The translations under genes were made by a program, and so were the position numbers. The notes under the pieces are model-generated. The model saw only the letters and a program-made list of their open reading frames with translations. It did not search any database and had not been told where the DNA came from. Shown in pieces: positions 28,486 through 42,937 of a stretch of DNA of 64,000 nt (its first letter is position 1; each line of letters opens with the position of its first letter). This DNA comes from Inia geoffrensis (lineage: Eukaryota > Chordata > Mammalia > Artiodactyla > Iniidae): contig CM070908.1 in the NCBI GenBank assembly GCA_036417435.1, positions 47,959,090-48,023,089 of the forward strand, written 5' to 3'.

Positions 28486-31400
28486 GTAGGTACAGTAACA
28501 TCAAAACTTTGTTCCTCTTTCACTTGTTTTTAATTATGGCCATTTTGTCTCAGGTCCTAAAAGAGATATAATTTTTTACTTTTATATTAATATAAACAAA
28601 ATAGTATGTACTATTTGTTTAAACTCAAATATTTTTATTTTTAAAGCAGCTTTTTCAAAGGAAGTATGGATATAAAAATAGCCACGAGGTAGTTTTAAAT
28701 TTTATTTCTCTAATAGCAATATAGTGTAAATCAACTGAGGACTCTTCATAATTGCCTTTTGAAACAGATTTACGATTCCATCATTTGGTAATTTTTTAAT
28801 TCTCTTGAGAAGATTCTAAGTTATAGCCCTAGCTCACAGGGAAGATTAATTACGGAATGCAACCAGATTTTTCAAATTTCAAACAGTATTTCGTTATACT
28901 AACTCCTTCAGTATTTTTTGATTCTTTTTAAACTTTAAATCACACACTACAATTAATGAATAGACTCAATTCTCAAGTTGATGAGAGTAAGTGAATTGGA
29001 CCTGTTTTCATGGGTTTGGTTTAATTGTTATAAATTAATTCAGTTATCCATATCTGTATTCTAATATTGAAACTTTTCATCTGCAAACCATGCTTTCATT
29101 AGAAATCTGATTAAAAAGTAGATGTCAGAAATGTGAATGCCTTTGACTCAATTTGGATGGTTCCTATTTCAGAGTGAGAAATATATATATATTCAAATAT
29201 ACATATACATGTATGTACATTTAAGGCATGCCATTTAATCCACAGTATAAGTAAATCTGTGGAAATCTGAGGTACTTTCAGATGGACTTCTACTTTTTCT
29301 CTGGCATAAACAGTACCTTTGTTCCATTCAGCTGGAAGGGAAGGCTGTTTCAGTAGAAATATTTAAGTATGGAATAACATCACATACATTCATTTCATGG
29401 GAGTTGTGAGCCAGTCATTTTAGTGTGAGGCACCTTCTCTACTCGGACATTTCAGATGTGTCCCTGGGCACTTCTGATGGTAACCACAGAAGATAGGAAG
29501 GAGTGTTCTCCCTTATGTGCCCCTCCCCTTTTCTAAAAGATAGGGAAACCTAGCTTCTCATGAGGCAGAAATTAGAATCTTAAATATTTGACAGTGTGAT
29601 AAAGAGCAGGGCATTCTTAAGAAATTGTATTTAAACATACATAAAAAATCAAAGTGTATTTTTAAGTTGTCTGAAGTAATGTTACTCTCAGGATTTGAGT
29701 TATGTCAGGATAAATTTGAATAGTCTGATTCCACCGAGCATACCATTAATCCCTGGGACAAGGAAAAAATCTGATGCAAAACAAAACTAAACTCAAGAAT
29801 CAGGAGCCATAAGGTTTTAACCTTCTGAAAGCATTAAAACAAGCAAAGACCATGAATTCAGGGCTGCTGAAATTAAATAGGCTCCTAAAGCAAGAATGAG
29901 AACAGAAAAATAAAGCATTTGTTTCACCTCTTCTGTCCCCTACTCCCCCAGCTGGCTGGGTGCTCTGGGTGGATAACTCACTGGGTGACCACAGGCTCTG
30001 GGACAGGCTCTCTCCTCTACTGTCATTCATGGTGTCTACCTACAGGCTCATGTCTCTTACTGTCTTCTTGTTTGTACCTTTTTCTTCACTTCCTCTCTTG
30101 GAGCTAACATAATAGGGATGCCTTCTTCTGTGGGGGTCTTCATTCAAGGCTGAAATTTTAGTTCCCCTTTACCTCAGATTCAGCTGGCACATGCCCAGCT
30201 GCCCTGCTATGCGCCAATTCCCTACTCCTGGCTATCTAAGAATCTCCACTTGCCAAGAAGGAAACTCACAGATGATTAAAGCCTCATTGCCCCAATGAGA
30301 AGTCAAGAAACAGAAAGCAAAGAAGTCAACTGACAACCAAGATAGAAAAATGGTCAGAAATGGCACATACGAGAAATTGTTTGAAAATGAATGTCAAACT
30401 ATATCCCTTGGAGATGGAGATAGTATTGACTCCAACGTGCAGTTCAGTTGCCTAGACGTCCCAGGAATTTAATCTGTTATGGTACTCTCTGCACTGGAGC
30501 TCCTACTTCCTCAAATACTGTCTCTACACTGTGCCAGGTTGATCCAGGTATTAAATTCACACCCCTGCCCCCATAAAATTATCACTTACACAAAAATAAA
30601 TAATGTGTATTAGACAATGTAGACCTTCTTAAAGATTTTCGTAGAAGAGATGGAGAATGGTTGCACATTGCACCTGTTGTCTGAGCCCCTTTTCTAAAAG
30701 TAGACACAGAATGATAGGCATATACAGCTCTCACTGTTTAAGCTGGCCATATCTTACTTCATATATATTATTTCAACATTACTTTCTCCTAATTTGTGTA
30801 AGCTTAGTTTAACAAATGATTAAATAATATTTCAGAGTTTTCACTGACTGTGGACTATATTTTGCAGTGTGTGTTTTACTGTGAGAGAGAAATAAGCTCT
30901 TCTAGAAAGACATTATATGCATTTATGAAAAAATAAAGTATTTTTTAGTTTTAGATTCTGAAAATGTTAAGTCCTCTCTTTTAGTTCATGTTTGTCTAGT
31001 TTTTCTTCTTTTTTTTTTTTAGTAGTCACTGAAAAATTGATATGTTTATGGGACCAGTGACTTATTAATTTTCTTGTTGACAGCACAACAGAGCTCTGTC
31101 ACTGTGGATGAATATGTATATGAATATACAGATGATAAGCTTTTCCCCAGTAAATAAAATTACTCATCAATATATTGGGATATACTTCAGAAAAAAGTTG
31201 AAGGCAATATTTAGATTTTGTATTTGTAATTCATATTAGTTTACTCATACATTTTATTTTTTCATTTACTATAAAATCAGTAGTATAAAGATAGCTGAAA
31301 TTCCCTTCCCCTTTTAAAGAAACCTTGATTCTCTTATGGCATATATTCAAAATACATGTCACTCTGATAATTACTTAGAGAAAATAGACGTGAACATGTG

Positions 31401-31554
31401 GTAGATAGCTATTTAAGAGTTGATGCATGGAGTACAGTTCTTTCCCCAGTTAGCACAAATGTTGTTTCTTTTATATTTAGTAGGAACCTGTCTGCAGAAT
31501 CCATTATTTGCAAGTTTATTTCTTTGCTTGATAGACTACATAACTTAGTTTAGT
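28486..31554. other. ZCWPW2 intron, nothing recognised
   Basis: AT-rich intron after the PWWP exon. Short open frames around 29800-30107 have no family match. A TA-rich patch lies at about 29188-29220. Confidence 0.5.
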
Positions 31555-31770
31555 ATTTCTTAAGCCTGGCTTTGCATTAGAAGGCTTTATAAAGCAATGA
31601 CAGCAACCAAAACACAGCAATGCCTGGGCTGTACTCTACTGGATGAATTAAATCAGAAGCTCTTGGAGTAGGGCCAGGCCTCAGCATTTCTAAGTCCCTC
31701 AAATGAATCTGTATCCCAGAGAGAGAGAACGACTGACTATGTTTTCTCAACTTGAGGCGTCAGACTTTTG
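31555..31770. repeat. MER5A-like (hAT) fragment
   Basis: 'aaatcagaagctcttggagtagggccaggcctcagcatttctaa' follows the order of the MER5A consensus (fuller match in sense order), with a diverged left half. Confidence 0.55.
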
Positions 31771-33234
31771 TTGGTTTATCTCTGCTAGTGCAGTAATGTA
31801 ACTGTGGTCATGGCTCACTGTTTCACGACGCCTTTCTCCTACTTCCTTTGTTAGTCTTTCACTCTGGTTTGCCTGGAGATGATGCTGACTGCCATAGGTT
31901 CACATGTCTAACCCAGAAGTAAGAGTTTCCCTGCACACAGCTTTAAAGTCAATCTTGTCATTGAACATTGTACATAATTTATAGATATTGCTGATAAAGC
32001 TGATGTATAATTTAAATGTAATATGTATAGCATGTTTTAGCTGATCATCTATAAGTTATATAGAGTCATTATAATTTTTATTGAACATAAATTATGTACC
32101 CCAACCAGTGATCGCTTGGCCTACAATTTTCTAGTTCTTTATACTGCCAAGAAAATGTAAGTAGTTCAACCCTGATGCTAGGAGGCTCCTGTGGTAAAAT
32201 TTAGGTTTCTTTTGGTCCATGATGTGAGTGGATTTTTTTGTCAGTGTATTTTAACAGTCTGTTCACTACTGTATGGAGGATATACCTGGAGATGTGTAAG
32301 CATTTCTTTGGGTACCAGATGTCATTTGGGTATTTACCCATTGTATTATGGAGCTGCCTCTGTTTTCCAGGGATATGAAAAAGGAGCAATGCTGTATTGC
32401 TAAACTTGAACTCTGCAATTCCTAGAATTCTGCTTCCTAATTGGGGTGGTCATTAATACTGTTCACCAAAATGTTGCAGGTTACTGCCTTCCTGTTATAA
32501 AGTAGAGATGCACATTTGATACTCTTGAGGTGGGGTGAGACCAATGAGTTGTGAGTGAGTGATGAATATCTGAGCATATGACTGTGTCCAGTGCAACATC
32601 ATCCAGAGTTCTCTCTTTCTCTGTGGCTCTGTGACTGATAATTGAAATTTTGGTTTGCTACTCTCTCAACCCAGATCCCTTGATCACTCTTAGCAAAGGC
32701 CCCCACTGCCAACAAATAACATATCTGCAACGTGAAGAAGATATAGGCCTCACTTTAAGCCCCTAGGATTATTCTAACAGATACACTAATTATAGTACAG
32801 AGGATGTTACAGTTCTTTGTAACCTGTATCTTTAGCAGGACCATTCCTGAAGCTTCAGTACTCTTCAGAATATGGCCAAATGACTGAAATCACATTACTC
32901 TTTAATTTTTCCAGTCTGTAAGTAGAACTAACACAACCTGTAGTAATTTATCAAATAAGTTGATTTCTTTTATGTATTATGACAAACATATGATAGAAAT
33001 TACCAGCATTGATGATACATTGAATCTAAATTTGGTCCAGTAAATATCCTTCAGCAAAGGGCTCTGATTGTCAGTATGCACTGCAGTGACTCCAGTAACT
33101 AAACAAGCCTATAAATAGCAATCATGTAATTGAACCCCTGCTACAGGCCAAGGATTAGGTAGATCCTTTTATAATAATATAACACAATAATATATAATAT
33201 GTATATATAATATAATAAATATAATATTTAAAGT
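31771..33234. other. ZCWPW2 intron, nothing recognised
   Basis: No exon or clear repeat. An AT-rich low-complexity patch of TAATA units lies at about 33170-33235. Confidence 0.5.
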
Positions 33235-33402
33235 CTCATAGCAACCCCATGAAGGTAGGCATCATCACTATTGACATATGGAAGAAACTGTGATTCAGGC
33301 TTCATGTCTAGCCCAAGGTCAATCAGCTGCTAAGTGATGGGACAATGATTAGAATCAGGATGTCTAACCCCGAGGTCCAATTCTTCTCTCCTATACCTTG
33401 CC
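33235..33402 (-). repeat. MIR element
   Basis: Reverse MIR: 'gcaaccccatgaaggtaggca', 'agcccaaggtcaatcagctg' and 'ggatgtctaaccccgaggtcc' are in the expected order. Confidence 0.7.
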
Positions 33403-34149
33403 AATTTACATATACATAAGCAATAGTCTAATTTATTGTTGAATGTTTCTCCACATTGAAATGAGGAACATTTTCACCTTTTAATTCTAATATACATGTT
33501 GAATGATGGCAGTTTCTGGTAGACTTGTTTTTTATTTACTGCTTGATGTTCCCCTTTGGAGGAGGACTAGTGACCAAGGAGAATTCTTGATGTTTTCAAA
33601 TTACATTTGCAGTAGTCGTTTGGCAAGTGTGTCTGGATTAACATCTATCTCAGCAAGTGTTTTGCTTCTAAGATTTATTAGGATCCAAATTCTAAGAATG
33701 TAGTCTATAATGAGGATTAGCAAATTAGCTTATAACTAGATTATCAGGCAACATTTCACTTTTAGAGTAATGAAGTGAAACTGGATACAAATCTATTGAG
33801 CCAGCTCTCAGTGGAAAATCACATTTGCCAAAAAAAAATGTACATATGTATAACTGCCATCATGTGTGTGTGTTTGTACCATGTTCCTGCTGGCAAATAA
33901 TCTGTATAGCTACCAACCTCTCAGCAAATTTTTATCATACCAATTCCATATTTGGTATAAAATTTGCTATAATTTTGGTATTATTGGATTAAGATTTGTT
34001 TGTTTGTTTGTTTTCTAAGCATCCTTTAGTTTTGGCCTGGAGAAAGTTTAAGGGAATTAGAACATGTTTTTATACCTGTGAACTATTTGTGGATAATCTG
34101 CCAAAAAAACTTGTAGTAATGTATTAGGAAAAGAGTGAAGTTGTCATAG

Positions 34150-34395
34150 TGATTTAAAAAGGCAGGCTCTAGAGCCAGGTTTTTTGGGTTTGAAGGTTGG
34201 CTGTGCTACTTACTAGACATTTGTCCTGAGGGAAATCACTTACCTGTTACAAATCGCACACACCTCATCTTAAAATGGAGGTTGTGATAGTATATGCCTC
34301 ATAGAGTTGTTACAGGTTTAACTGAGATTATACATGTAAAGCACTTAGCACAGTGCTTGTCATATAGTAGGCTCTTAATAATAATAGTAATAGTT
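34150..34395 (+). repeat. MIR element
   Basis: Sense MIR: 'gctctagagccaggtt' head, 'gctacttactagacat' core and 'agcacttagcacagtgcttg' tail. Confidence 0.8.
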
Positions 34396-36479
34396 CATAC
34401 TGTCATTGGAAGTACAGGAGAAATATTATAGTTACGTTACTTATTTCCTCTTCCTAGAAACCCACATCTACAGGAGAGAGTACCAAAAAAAAAAAAAAGA
34501 AAAGAAAAACCAATAACAGTCAGGTGGATAATAATATATTTTTCTTTTGACTAAGATTATATGTGAAAAATGACATGATTTTTAGTGTTTTTTTAATCAG
34601 CCAGTACGTTGCCCCCAGAAATTGAGTGGCCATTGCTGCCGTGCTTTTCTAGTTTAGTGTAAGCAGAAGTGCTAAGACCTTTTGAAAGTAGGAGATAGGT
34701 TAGAGCCTTCTTAATCTGACTACTTGGTGAATGAATAGTCCCTAATATCAGCAGTGCCTCAAGATACTTTAAATTTCTTTGATGGAATTTGGGAGACTAG
34801 GAAATATTATCTTTCAAGTTCTTTGCAACTGAATAAAACCAGTTTTTTTCCGTATCTCTCTTCTGTCTTTTCGATTTACTTACGATTTCAATTTATGTAT
34901 GCTGACTTTGCTGCTCCAAATAAATTCTTGAATTTACCTCTGTCATCTCTCGACTTAATCTCTTATGAATTTAGATATCTGAACTTGTATTGAAGTTAAA
35001 AGTCCAAATCCAAATAATATGACCAACTTTACTCAGTTGATAAAGGAAGGAACAGGTGGCTACCTTTCCCATCATCAAATGCATGAAAAATGTATTAAGT
35101 CAGCTAGATTTCTCATATTGACTCCTCAGTGGAACAATAATAATCTTCCCTAGAAACATTTAGCCTTATATAGCCTTCTCAACTTTCTAGAAGTGCTTAT
35201 TTTCTGTTAAAGAAACCAGAGTCAGATCATTGTCTTTAAACCAAAATACAAGGCTCACTAAATTGCCTTCAGGGTCATATCCCTTATGAGTGAGGCTTCC
35301 TTATATAATGAGTCTTCTGTGTTGAGGTTCTTAAATTAGTAAACAGTTGCAGAGTAACTTTTTGGTACATTCTTCCATTAGGGAACGATGAAGTCCAAAA
35401 CTCAGAGCCATATAACTGAAAGTGTACAATTGATATATTAACTGTTCTTTTCTTTAATTTCTCCACTTAAAAAAAAAAATTCTTCTAACCAATTACCAGG
35501 AACAGTCTGTGATTCAGGCGAAACCCTAAACAATGCAGATTGAACTGACTTTGAAAATAAATTCCAAAATTACCACTTCCTCACCATTTTGTTCAGCCCA
35601 CAGGATATGAACTGATTGTGTCATATATTTAACCATCCTCTTCTCCTGGCTCTCCCACCTGCTTGTATGATTCTATTTTTAAACAGAATCCGAGCATCTG
35701 TCTTTAATAAATACGACATTTGTTTTCCCATAAACACATATTCCCTAAAAAACAAGCAGATGCGGAGTAGAAAATAGCAGCCAAGTATGTTAACTGTCAT
35801 TTAGGCTCAGGTCTTGATATCCATTCATACCGTTACTTAAAATCCTTTAAGGCAATCCTGACTTTTTTAAGGCTCAGAGCAAATGAGCACATGGCTGATT
35901 TAAACCCATCTCCCACTTCTATTTAACATCTCCAGGTGGAGCAGGCAGCCTGGCCAGAGCTGTGGGAGACAGCAGCCCTGGAGATAAGCATGGGCCATAA
36001 AAATTATCTATTGACCCAGTGCTCACTTGCTCCCTGTGCTTTATTTCATCAATACATTACTAATACTTTTACAGAACAATGAAATAATTTCTTGTTGCAG
36101 ACTTAATGATATATTGTTTTGCAAAATAAAAATTCTACAGCTTGAAATCAAAATATGTAAAATACTTTAAACTGTACACAATAAATAAAATTAAGGTTTT
36201 TTATTTTTTTAATTGTGCTAAAATATATGTAACATAAAATTTACCGTTTTAACCGTATATCCAGTGGTGATTTAAGTTTTTAACGGCTGATTAATAATCC
36301 TAGAAAAGATTTTCCTAAGCAATGTAACTATGACCTGATACAGAAAATGCCAGATGGTAGTTTCCGATCATTTTCAACACAATTTATTTCTTATGATAAT
36401 GACCTACAAGCTCTTCATAACACCATCTTGTAGATTTGTGCAACAGAATGCCTTTTAGTGAAATATCATTTTATAGTCA
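34396..36479. other. ZCWPW2 intron, nothing recognised
   Basis: Includes an A-run at 34486-34498. Open frames at 34754-34993 and 35284-35466 have no family match. No exon seen. Confidence 0.5.
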
Positions 36480-36725
36480 TTGAGCCCGTGAATTCTGGAG
36501 CCAGGTTGCCTGTGTATGAATCCCAGCTCTATCACTTACTGGCTGTGTGAACTTGGGCAATGTCTGAACTCAGTGCCTCAGTTTCTTTATGTGTAAAATG
36601 AGGATAATAATAGTACCTACCTTGTAAGCTTGTTGGGAAGTAAAAAAAAGTTGTGAAGTGCTTCAGACTGTGCCTGACACTTAGAACTATATAAGCATTG
36701 GATAAATTAGTAAATAAAAATAACA
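36480..36725 (+). repeat. MIR element
   Basis: Well-preserved sense MIR: 'aattctggagccaggttgcc', 'aatcccagctctatcactta', 'aggataataatagtacctac' and 'gcctgacacttagaa'. Confidence 0.88.
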
Positions 36726-36894
36726 ATGGACTCTTTAATAGTAGAATTCCTTTGGACATAAAGTACACACTCAGTCAACTCCTCCCTATTATAGGTAGAG
36801 TTTCTGTCTCATTTTCTTGGACTGCAGAGACTAAATGATAAATGTTTATATTCTGATCATTTATGACATTGATAACCAACATTTGAAAATGCCT

Positions 36895-37062
36895 TACATT
36901 TTATAAAGTACCTCTTACATATGCTATCTTATGTGATCTTCATTTATTGTTAAGAAAGTTAGGGCTCAGGTTAAGTGACTTGCCTGAGGTCACATAGCAG
37001 CAGAACTGAGACTGAAGCCCAGGTCTTCTGACTGCAAGCCCCAGGCTTTTACATTATATTTC
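36895..37062 (-). repeat. MIR element
   Basis: Reverse MIR: 'ttaagtgacttgcctgaggt', 'cacatagcagcagaactgag' and 'gcccaggtcttctgactgca'. Together with the sense copy at 36480 it forms a small inverted pair. Confidence 0.75.
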
Positions 37063-37424
37063 AGCCTGCTTGAGGCTTACATTGGACCATCTGTTTCTAA
37101 TCTTCATAAGCATACCAAATTCATAATAAGCTCTCATCTATAAACTGGAAAATCACAAAGCCTTTCTTATTGGTCTCCTGTTGTTAATTCAGCCAGCTTG
37201 ATGAATTAACTTAACCTTTAACCAGGGCTTTTCAAAGTTGGACAAAGATGTGAAAGCTCTCTTCACATTTAGTGCATTGATTCCCAGCCATAGATTTTGG
37301 GCCTCTTCGTGGCTGTCATTAAAACCTAGTATTTATTATTTCATTCCCTTGTAATTCTCTTAGAAATAATTGGTTATTATTAACGTTGGTATCCTGATGC
37401 CAGGGTTTGTTTTGTTTTTTTTGT

Positions 37425-37575
37425 TTTACTCTGGTTTTGGTTCCCAAACTTGCTCATCATCACATTCTCCCATAGAGCTCTTTAAAAATATATATTCCTG
37501 AACCTGCATACTGGGGAGTATGCTGAGAATCTCTACAGTTCCTCAGTGAATCTCAAGAACCACTGTATAGCAGAT
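37425..37575. repeat. MER5A-like (hAT) fragment
   Basis: Starts 'ttggttcccaaacttgctca' and ends 'tctcaagaaccactgtatag', the paired termini of a MER5-type nonautonomous hAT element; the interior is diverged. Confidence 0.55.
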
Positions 37576-37902
37576 TTTCTCACCATAATACCTATTTTCT
37601 GGTTTACTAGAATTAGCTAAAAAAGAGATATATGAAGCATACATTATTTTATTATGTTTACTTTGTGAAATTTATGAATGTATTTATGAGTTTGTGGTGC
37701 TAAAGAAGCCACGCAAATCTTTAGCAAAATTGTGATGTTAGATTCCCCTGTCCCTTTAATTAGTGTCTCTCTTTGGTGGTGACTCCTTGTCTCCCTGCTG
37801 TGATATCTGGAGCCCTCTTTCTTTCTCTCCTTCTCTCAAAATGTGGTTTCAGGTCCACACACTAAATGATAAATGTGTTGGTTGTATAAAAATTGTTTTC
37901 TA

Positions 37903-38108
37903 GGGGCTTCCCTGGTGGCGCAGTGGTTGAGAATCCGCCTGCTGATGCAGAGGATACAGGTTCGTGCCCCGGTCCTGGAAGATCCCACATGCCACGGAGC
38001 GGCTGGGCCCGTGAGCCATGGCCGCTGGCCCTGCGCATCCAGAGCCTGTGCTCCGCAACGGGAGAGGCTACAACAGTGAGAGGCCCACGTACCGCAAAAT
38101 AAAAAAAA
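37903..38108 (+). mobile_element. Young CHR SINE with target-site duplication
   Basis: Near-consensus CHR SINE starting 'gggcttccctggtggcgcag'. The flanks 'tgttttcta' at 37894-37902 and 38109-38117 are the duplicated target. Confidence 0.96.
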
Positions 38109-38117
38109 TGTTTTCTA

Positions 38118-41100
38118 AATGATGTCAGTCGAGATAACAGACCAGCCTAAAATGTTAGACTGGGTCTTCTTTAAAATCAACATGCAGTGGTTGTTTATCC
38201 ACCTTGGTAGGAAAAGAACTTAGATATTCAGAATACTTAGAAAACATATGTTAAGGTCTAGGTTAATAAGGAGCTTATCTAGTAGCCTGTGATTTTTCTG
38301 ATTTGTCCATTGGGGCTGTTTTACCTAAAACTGCTTGGCTTCCTTCCACTTCCCCACATCAAGGTTCAGGGTATGCTCAGGCCCTGGCATTGGTAATTCC
38401 CAGTGTTTCAAGCCAAGTAATGGAATCACACTGTAAAGATTTGACTCTCACATTTTTTTATTCTTTCTTTTCTGCCTAATTTCTCTCCTAGTACTCATTG
38501 CATTCTTGGTATTATCTTTCAAATTGATGTAAAGGATCAAACTAAACAGAGCTAGAACTTTTTTGGAGGGTTGGGGGGTCAGCTTAACTGGTTCACACTT
38601 TCTAGTGGTATAGGAAGTGGGGGACCTAAGTTATTTTGATCTTAAAATCCTGCTGAGTTAGAGTAAGCAAATTCCTATTTATGATTTTGAAAGCATTATT
38701 GCTTCAAGTGTTCAATAATTTGAATGAGCTGTCTAAATAATCCAGAACCTGTGTTAAAGACGGCAGGTGAGAAGGGAGACGGGTGTTAGGAAGCCCAGGC
38801 ATGTGTAGTTCACAGGGGTGGCTGTGACTATCTTATAGTTGGAATCAAAGGAATGGGAATGTTCTTACTGTCAAGATTACTGGTTGCTGTTGGAGAAATC
38901 CAATTTAAGGAAGACAAGATAGCCTTGTGATTAACTTTCTGTTGGATTGCTTTAAGTGAAAACGATAGCTTTGGCCCGATAGTAAATATTTAGAAGGGTG
39001 CATCATAGAGCCAGCGAGGTGCACTGGAAGCTTGAATGTATAAATAGCAGCAGTCAACACGAATCCCCAGGCAGAGGACTTTATAATAGGTGGTGATGTT
39101 GATCCTCAAACATTTAGCAGAGATGTATCATGAAGGAAAAGTATTTTGTATTTCTTTAGGTTATGAAATCTGTGACTAATCTCCCCATGTTTCTAAAGGC
39201 ATATTATAACTTAAAGTAATGAAATAACTTAAAGTAATTGTCAATATTTGAAGCCATTTCAATGAATTTATGAAGCCCAATAAAGCAATCTAGGTACTTA
39301 TGATTCCAGTTTTCCAGATTTTTAATAGATGCTCCACATTATGTCTGAAGATAAATTTTCTGAATTGTAAATACTTTTATTTGCAGCTAACTTTTATGTC
39401 TATATAATCAAAATTTGAATTGATAATTTTGGATAGTAAATGCTATATTGTACCTACAGGATTTTAGTGAGGCTCTACTGTCCCCCCAAATAGGTTATAT
39501 TAAGCATTTGATTGAATTTAGTTTTAAAATTAAGTACTATTTTTTACGTAACATTCAAAGTACTTGAAATTAGGCCCACTTTTTTTTTTCAAGAAAAAAA
39601 ATGCCACTAATATCATAGGATAAATCAGTGGCTCATGAAGTACTTTAAAGATCTTCATCCTTATAAAAAATGAAGTTTAATATCATCTTAGTAGTAATAT
39701 CACCATATTATAATGCTAGATAGTCATCATGCTTATACATTTTTCTTTTACCTTTCTAGGGATAATAACATAATTCAGGATTATAGCCCAGCCTTTTAGT
39801 TTCATCCCCAATTTCCTGTCTGGGCTTTCCCCATGCCACCCTGAATAAAAGATGTCTATTTATAATACCCAAAATATTTACTGAGCTCCTATTATTTCTA
39901 CCAATTCTAGGCTCTGAAGTGATCAAAACAGACAAAATTTAAATGCTGTCACGAGACTTAAATTAGTGGGATGAGACACATAGTCAACAAGTAAATTTTT
40001 TTTTAGTTGTTGACGAGTGCCATGGGGAGAAATGAAGGGAGAGACATAGGCAGGTAGAGTGAAGGAGCAGGGGTGGTGAGGAAAGACTCCACCTGCAGAG
40101 TCCATGCGCTAGGAAATCCTTCCCCACAGCCAGCCAAATACCAGTGGTTGGTTGATAATAATTCTTGTGTTTTGATTATATTTTTCCCTTTCACTTATTC
40201 CAAAAAGTGGTCAGGCCCCTCATGTTCTCATGTCTCAGGGGCATTTTCTGTTGGGATCTAAAGCAGAGCTTACCTGTCTTGACCTGAGTTCCCTGAGGGT
40301 GGGCAGTAATGGGAACAGGGCAGGCAGGAGCAGCTAGGCAAGGAAGAGATTCCCTCAGACATGGAAGAGGACAGAGGTCTGCCGGTGCCCTGGGGAGTGG
40401 AACACCTTGGAGAAGAAGAGCACGAGGTGCACCAGGAGGTTGAAGCCACGCTGGCAAGGTTCCCAGCCTTGGAAAGGATCCTTTGGACCAGGCATGGCAA
40501 GGAAGCTGTTCGATTACCTGACTTCAAGGGACTTGAACAAAGATGTTATTCCTGAAAGCCTTATGCGTTGAGGAGTAATGATCTGTCCTTGCTGTTCAGG
40601 CACCATGTATTCCCTTCCAATTTACAGGAACCTAGAGAAAGTAAGGGGTGGCCCAAAAATGAGCAAGATCAAATTTCTTATCCTTGTTGGACAACGGCTG
40701 TCACATTCAATTTTATTTAGCGAAAAGAAGGTAATGTGACATTGCTCACACATTTCAGTTTGCGAAGTGAAACTTATCCTGCTACAGCTCCAGATGATTA
40801 TATCTTGATTAATTTTTATGTGGAGAAGCAATCTTAAAGTAGAAAGCAACAGATGATCTGAATTTCTGCCAGATTGCAGATTTCTTTTTACTGGCCTTAC
40901 TGGGTGGACAAATACATAGGTATTCTTTTCTTTGAATGTGCCACTTCGTATTAGTATATGGTGATAGCACACAGCATGCTCAGTGAGTTGGAAGTTACTG
41001 ACAAGGGACATTCAGCCTCCTCCTCAGACCCTAGGAAATATGAAAATGGTACTGAGGCTCTCAGTCAGCCAGTGATGCTTGATTGGAACAAGATCACGTA

Positions 41101-41436
41101 GGAAAGTAGTTTACAAACTTCAATTTTGGATACAGCTAGGAATTTTCTCAGACATAGGGTACTATCTTTCCCTGCCTAACCATCTGTTTAGTCTCAAATC
41201 TCGTCCTTACTCCAAATATTTACATGCTTATTCATCTATCAAGAACATATCTATCAAGAATTATCTTATTTATGCTCATAAATTCACACAAATTTTTAGA
41301 CTATATGTCTTCCTTCTCTTTCTATGATGATTATTTTCCCCCTCCACCCTAAATTTAATAAAACTGATTGAGAAAACTCAAGTTGCCAAAGCAATATAAA
41401 CATAATGAAAGATAAGGTAGTCCCTCTTCTTTTAAA
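38118..41436. other. ZCWPW2 intron, no confirmed exon
   Basis: No young repeat. 40361-40555 holds a 64-codon acidic open frame (MEEDRGLPVPWGVEHLGEEE) and 40622-41011 a 129-codon minus-strand frame. Neither matches a family I know or has clear splice context. Confidence 0.45.
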
Positions 41437-41830
41437 AAAATTTATTTGTTTATTTTATTATTTTTTTGGCTGTGTCAGGTCTTAGTTGCGGCATGCGGGA
41501 TCTTTGCAGCACGCGGGCTCTTCATTGCAGAGCAGGGGCTCCTCTCTAGTTGTGGCGCGTGGGGTTCTCTCTAGTCGTGAACGCGGGCTCCAGAGTGCAC
41601 GGGCTCATTACTTGGGGCACGCAGGCTCTCTAGTTGTGGCGCACAGGGTCCAGAGCACGTGGGCTCTCTAGTAGTGGCATGCAGGCGCCAGAGCACATGG
41701 GCTCTGTAGTTGCCGCACGCAGGCTTAGTTGCTCTGCAGCATGTGGGATCTTAGTTCCCTGACCAGGGATAGAACAGTGTCCCCTGCATTGCAAGATGGA
41801 TTCTTAACTACTGGACCACCAGGGAAGTCC
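41437..41830 (-). mobile_element. CHR-type SINE, longer form with repeated middle units
   Basis: Antisense, from a T-rich tail to 'ggaccaccagggaagtcc'. Its middle contains about six imperfect repeats built on 'gggctc...tagttgtggc'. Confidence 0.92.
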
Positions 41831-42402
41831 CTGATATTCTCTCTTGGGATCAAAGAATTTACTGGAATTTGAAGAACGCCCAGCCCTTCCTGTAGTCTCA
41901 TCTGAAGTCATTGATCTTAATCCTTGACTTCATAAGCTTTTAGCTCCTTGGAAATCTGTTACAGAGCTGCCTTGAAGATTTCCTTATTAAGATATTTAAA
42001 AGCTTGTCTGTGTTTTGTTTTGTTACTATTGTTTACCTGGAAAACCTGTAGAGCTCAAATGGAAAAACTATTACAAATAAAGCTATTATAAACAACAGAA
42101 CTGTTACAAACAATAGGGAGATTCAGTTATGTGGCAGTTGTAAAATTACTCTAAAGCAGTAACAAATGTGAAAATATGAAGGGATAAATAGCATTTATAA
42201 TAGCAACAAAGTATATATAATGTATTGGAGTAAGTTTAAGGAGCACCACATACAAGATCTATATGAATAAAACTAAAATACTACCAAGAGACAGAAAATG
42301 AAACTTAAGGAAATGGAAAAATATAATCCTCTTCTTGGTTTGGAAGATTTAATATGGAAGGATGTCCATTCTCCCTAAATTAATTTTAATGCAATCTCAA
42401 TT

Positions 42403-42915
42403 TTTATTTATTTTTATTTTTTTAATTTTATTTTATATTGGAGTATAGTTGATTAACAGTGTTGTGTTGTTTCAGGTGTACAGCAGAGTGATTCAGTTAT
42501 ACATATACATGTATCTATTCTTTTTCAAATTCTTTTCCTGTTTAAGTTATTAGAGAGTATTGAGCAGAGTTCTCTGTGCTATACAGTAGGTCCTTGTTGG
42601 TTATTTTATATATAGCAGTGTATACATGTCAATCCCAAACTCCCAATCTGTCATCCCCCGCTTTCCCCAACCAGTAACCATAAGTTTGTTCTCTGAGTCT
42701 GTGGGTCTGTTTCTGTTTTGTAAATAAATTCGTTTGTATCATTTCTTAAGTTTCCGCATATAAGCAATATCATATGATATTTGTCTTTCTCTGTGTGACT
42801 TACTTCACTTAATATGATAATCTCTAGGTGCATCCATGTTGCTGCAAATGGCATTATGTCATTTTTTTTTATGGCTGAGTAATATTCTATTGTATATATG
42901 TACCACATCCATTAA
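42403..42915 (-). mobile_element. Short 5'-truncated L1, antisense
   Basis: About 0.5 kb: T-rich tail, L1 3' UTR and the end of ORF2 (IEYYSAIKKNDIMPFAATWM encoded near 42810-42890). Its 3' UTR is the same type as the sense copy at 46440. Confidence 0.9.
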
Positions 42916-42937
42916 AAGGACTTAACCACCCCCCCTT

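Noticed and set aside
40361..40555. Acidic 64-codon frame that might be an alternative ZCWPW2 exon
   Set aside because: No convincing acceptor and donor in the right phase, and the canonical exons already join in frame across it.
41486..41671. Repeated units that could suggest a CRISPR-like or satellite array
   Set aside because: They are the imperfect internal repeats of a CHR-type SINE, with irregular spacing and no spacers.
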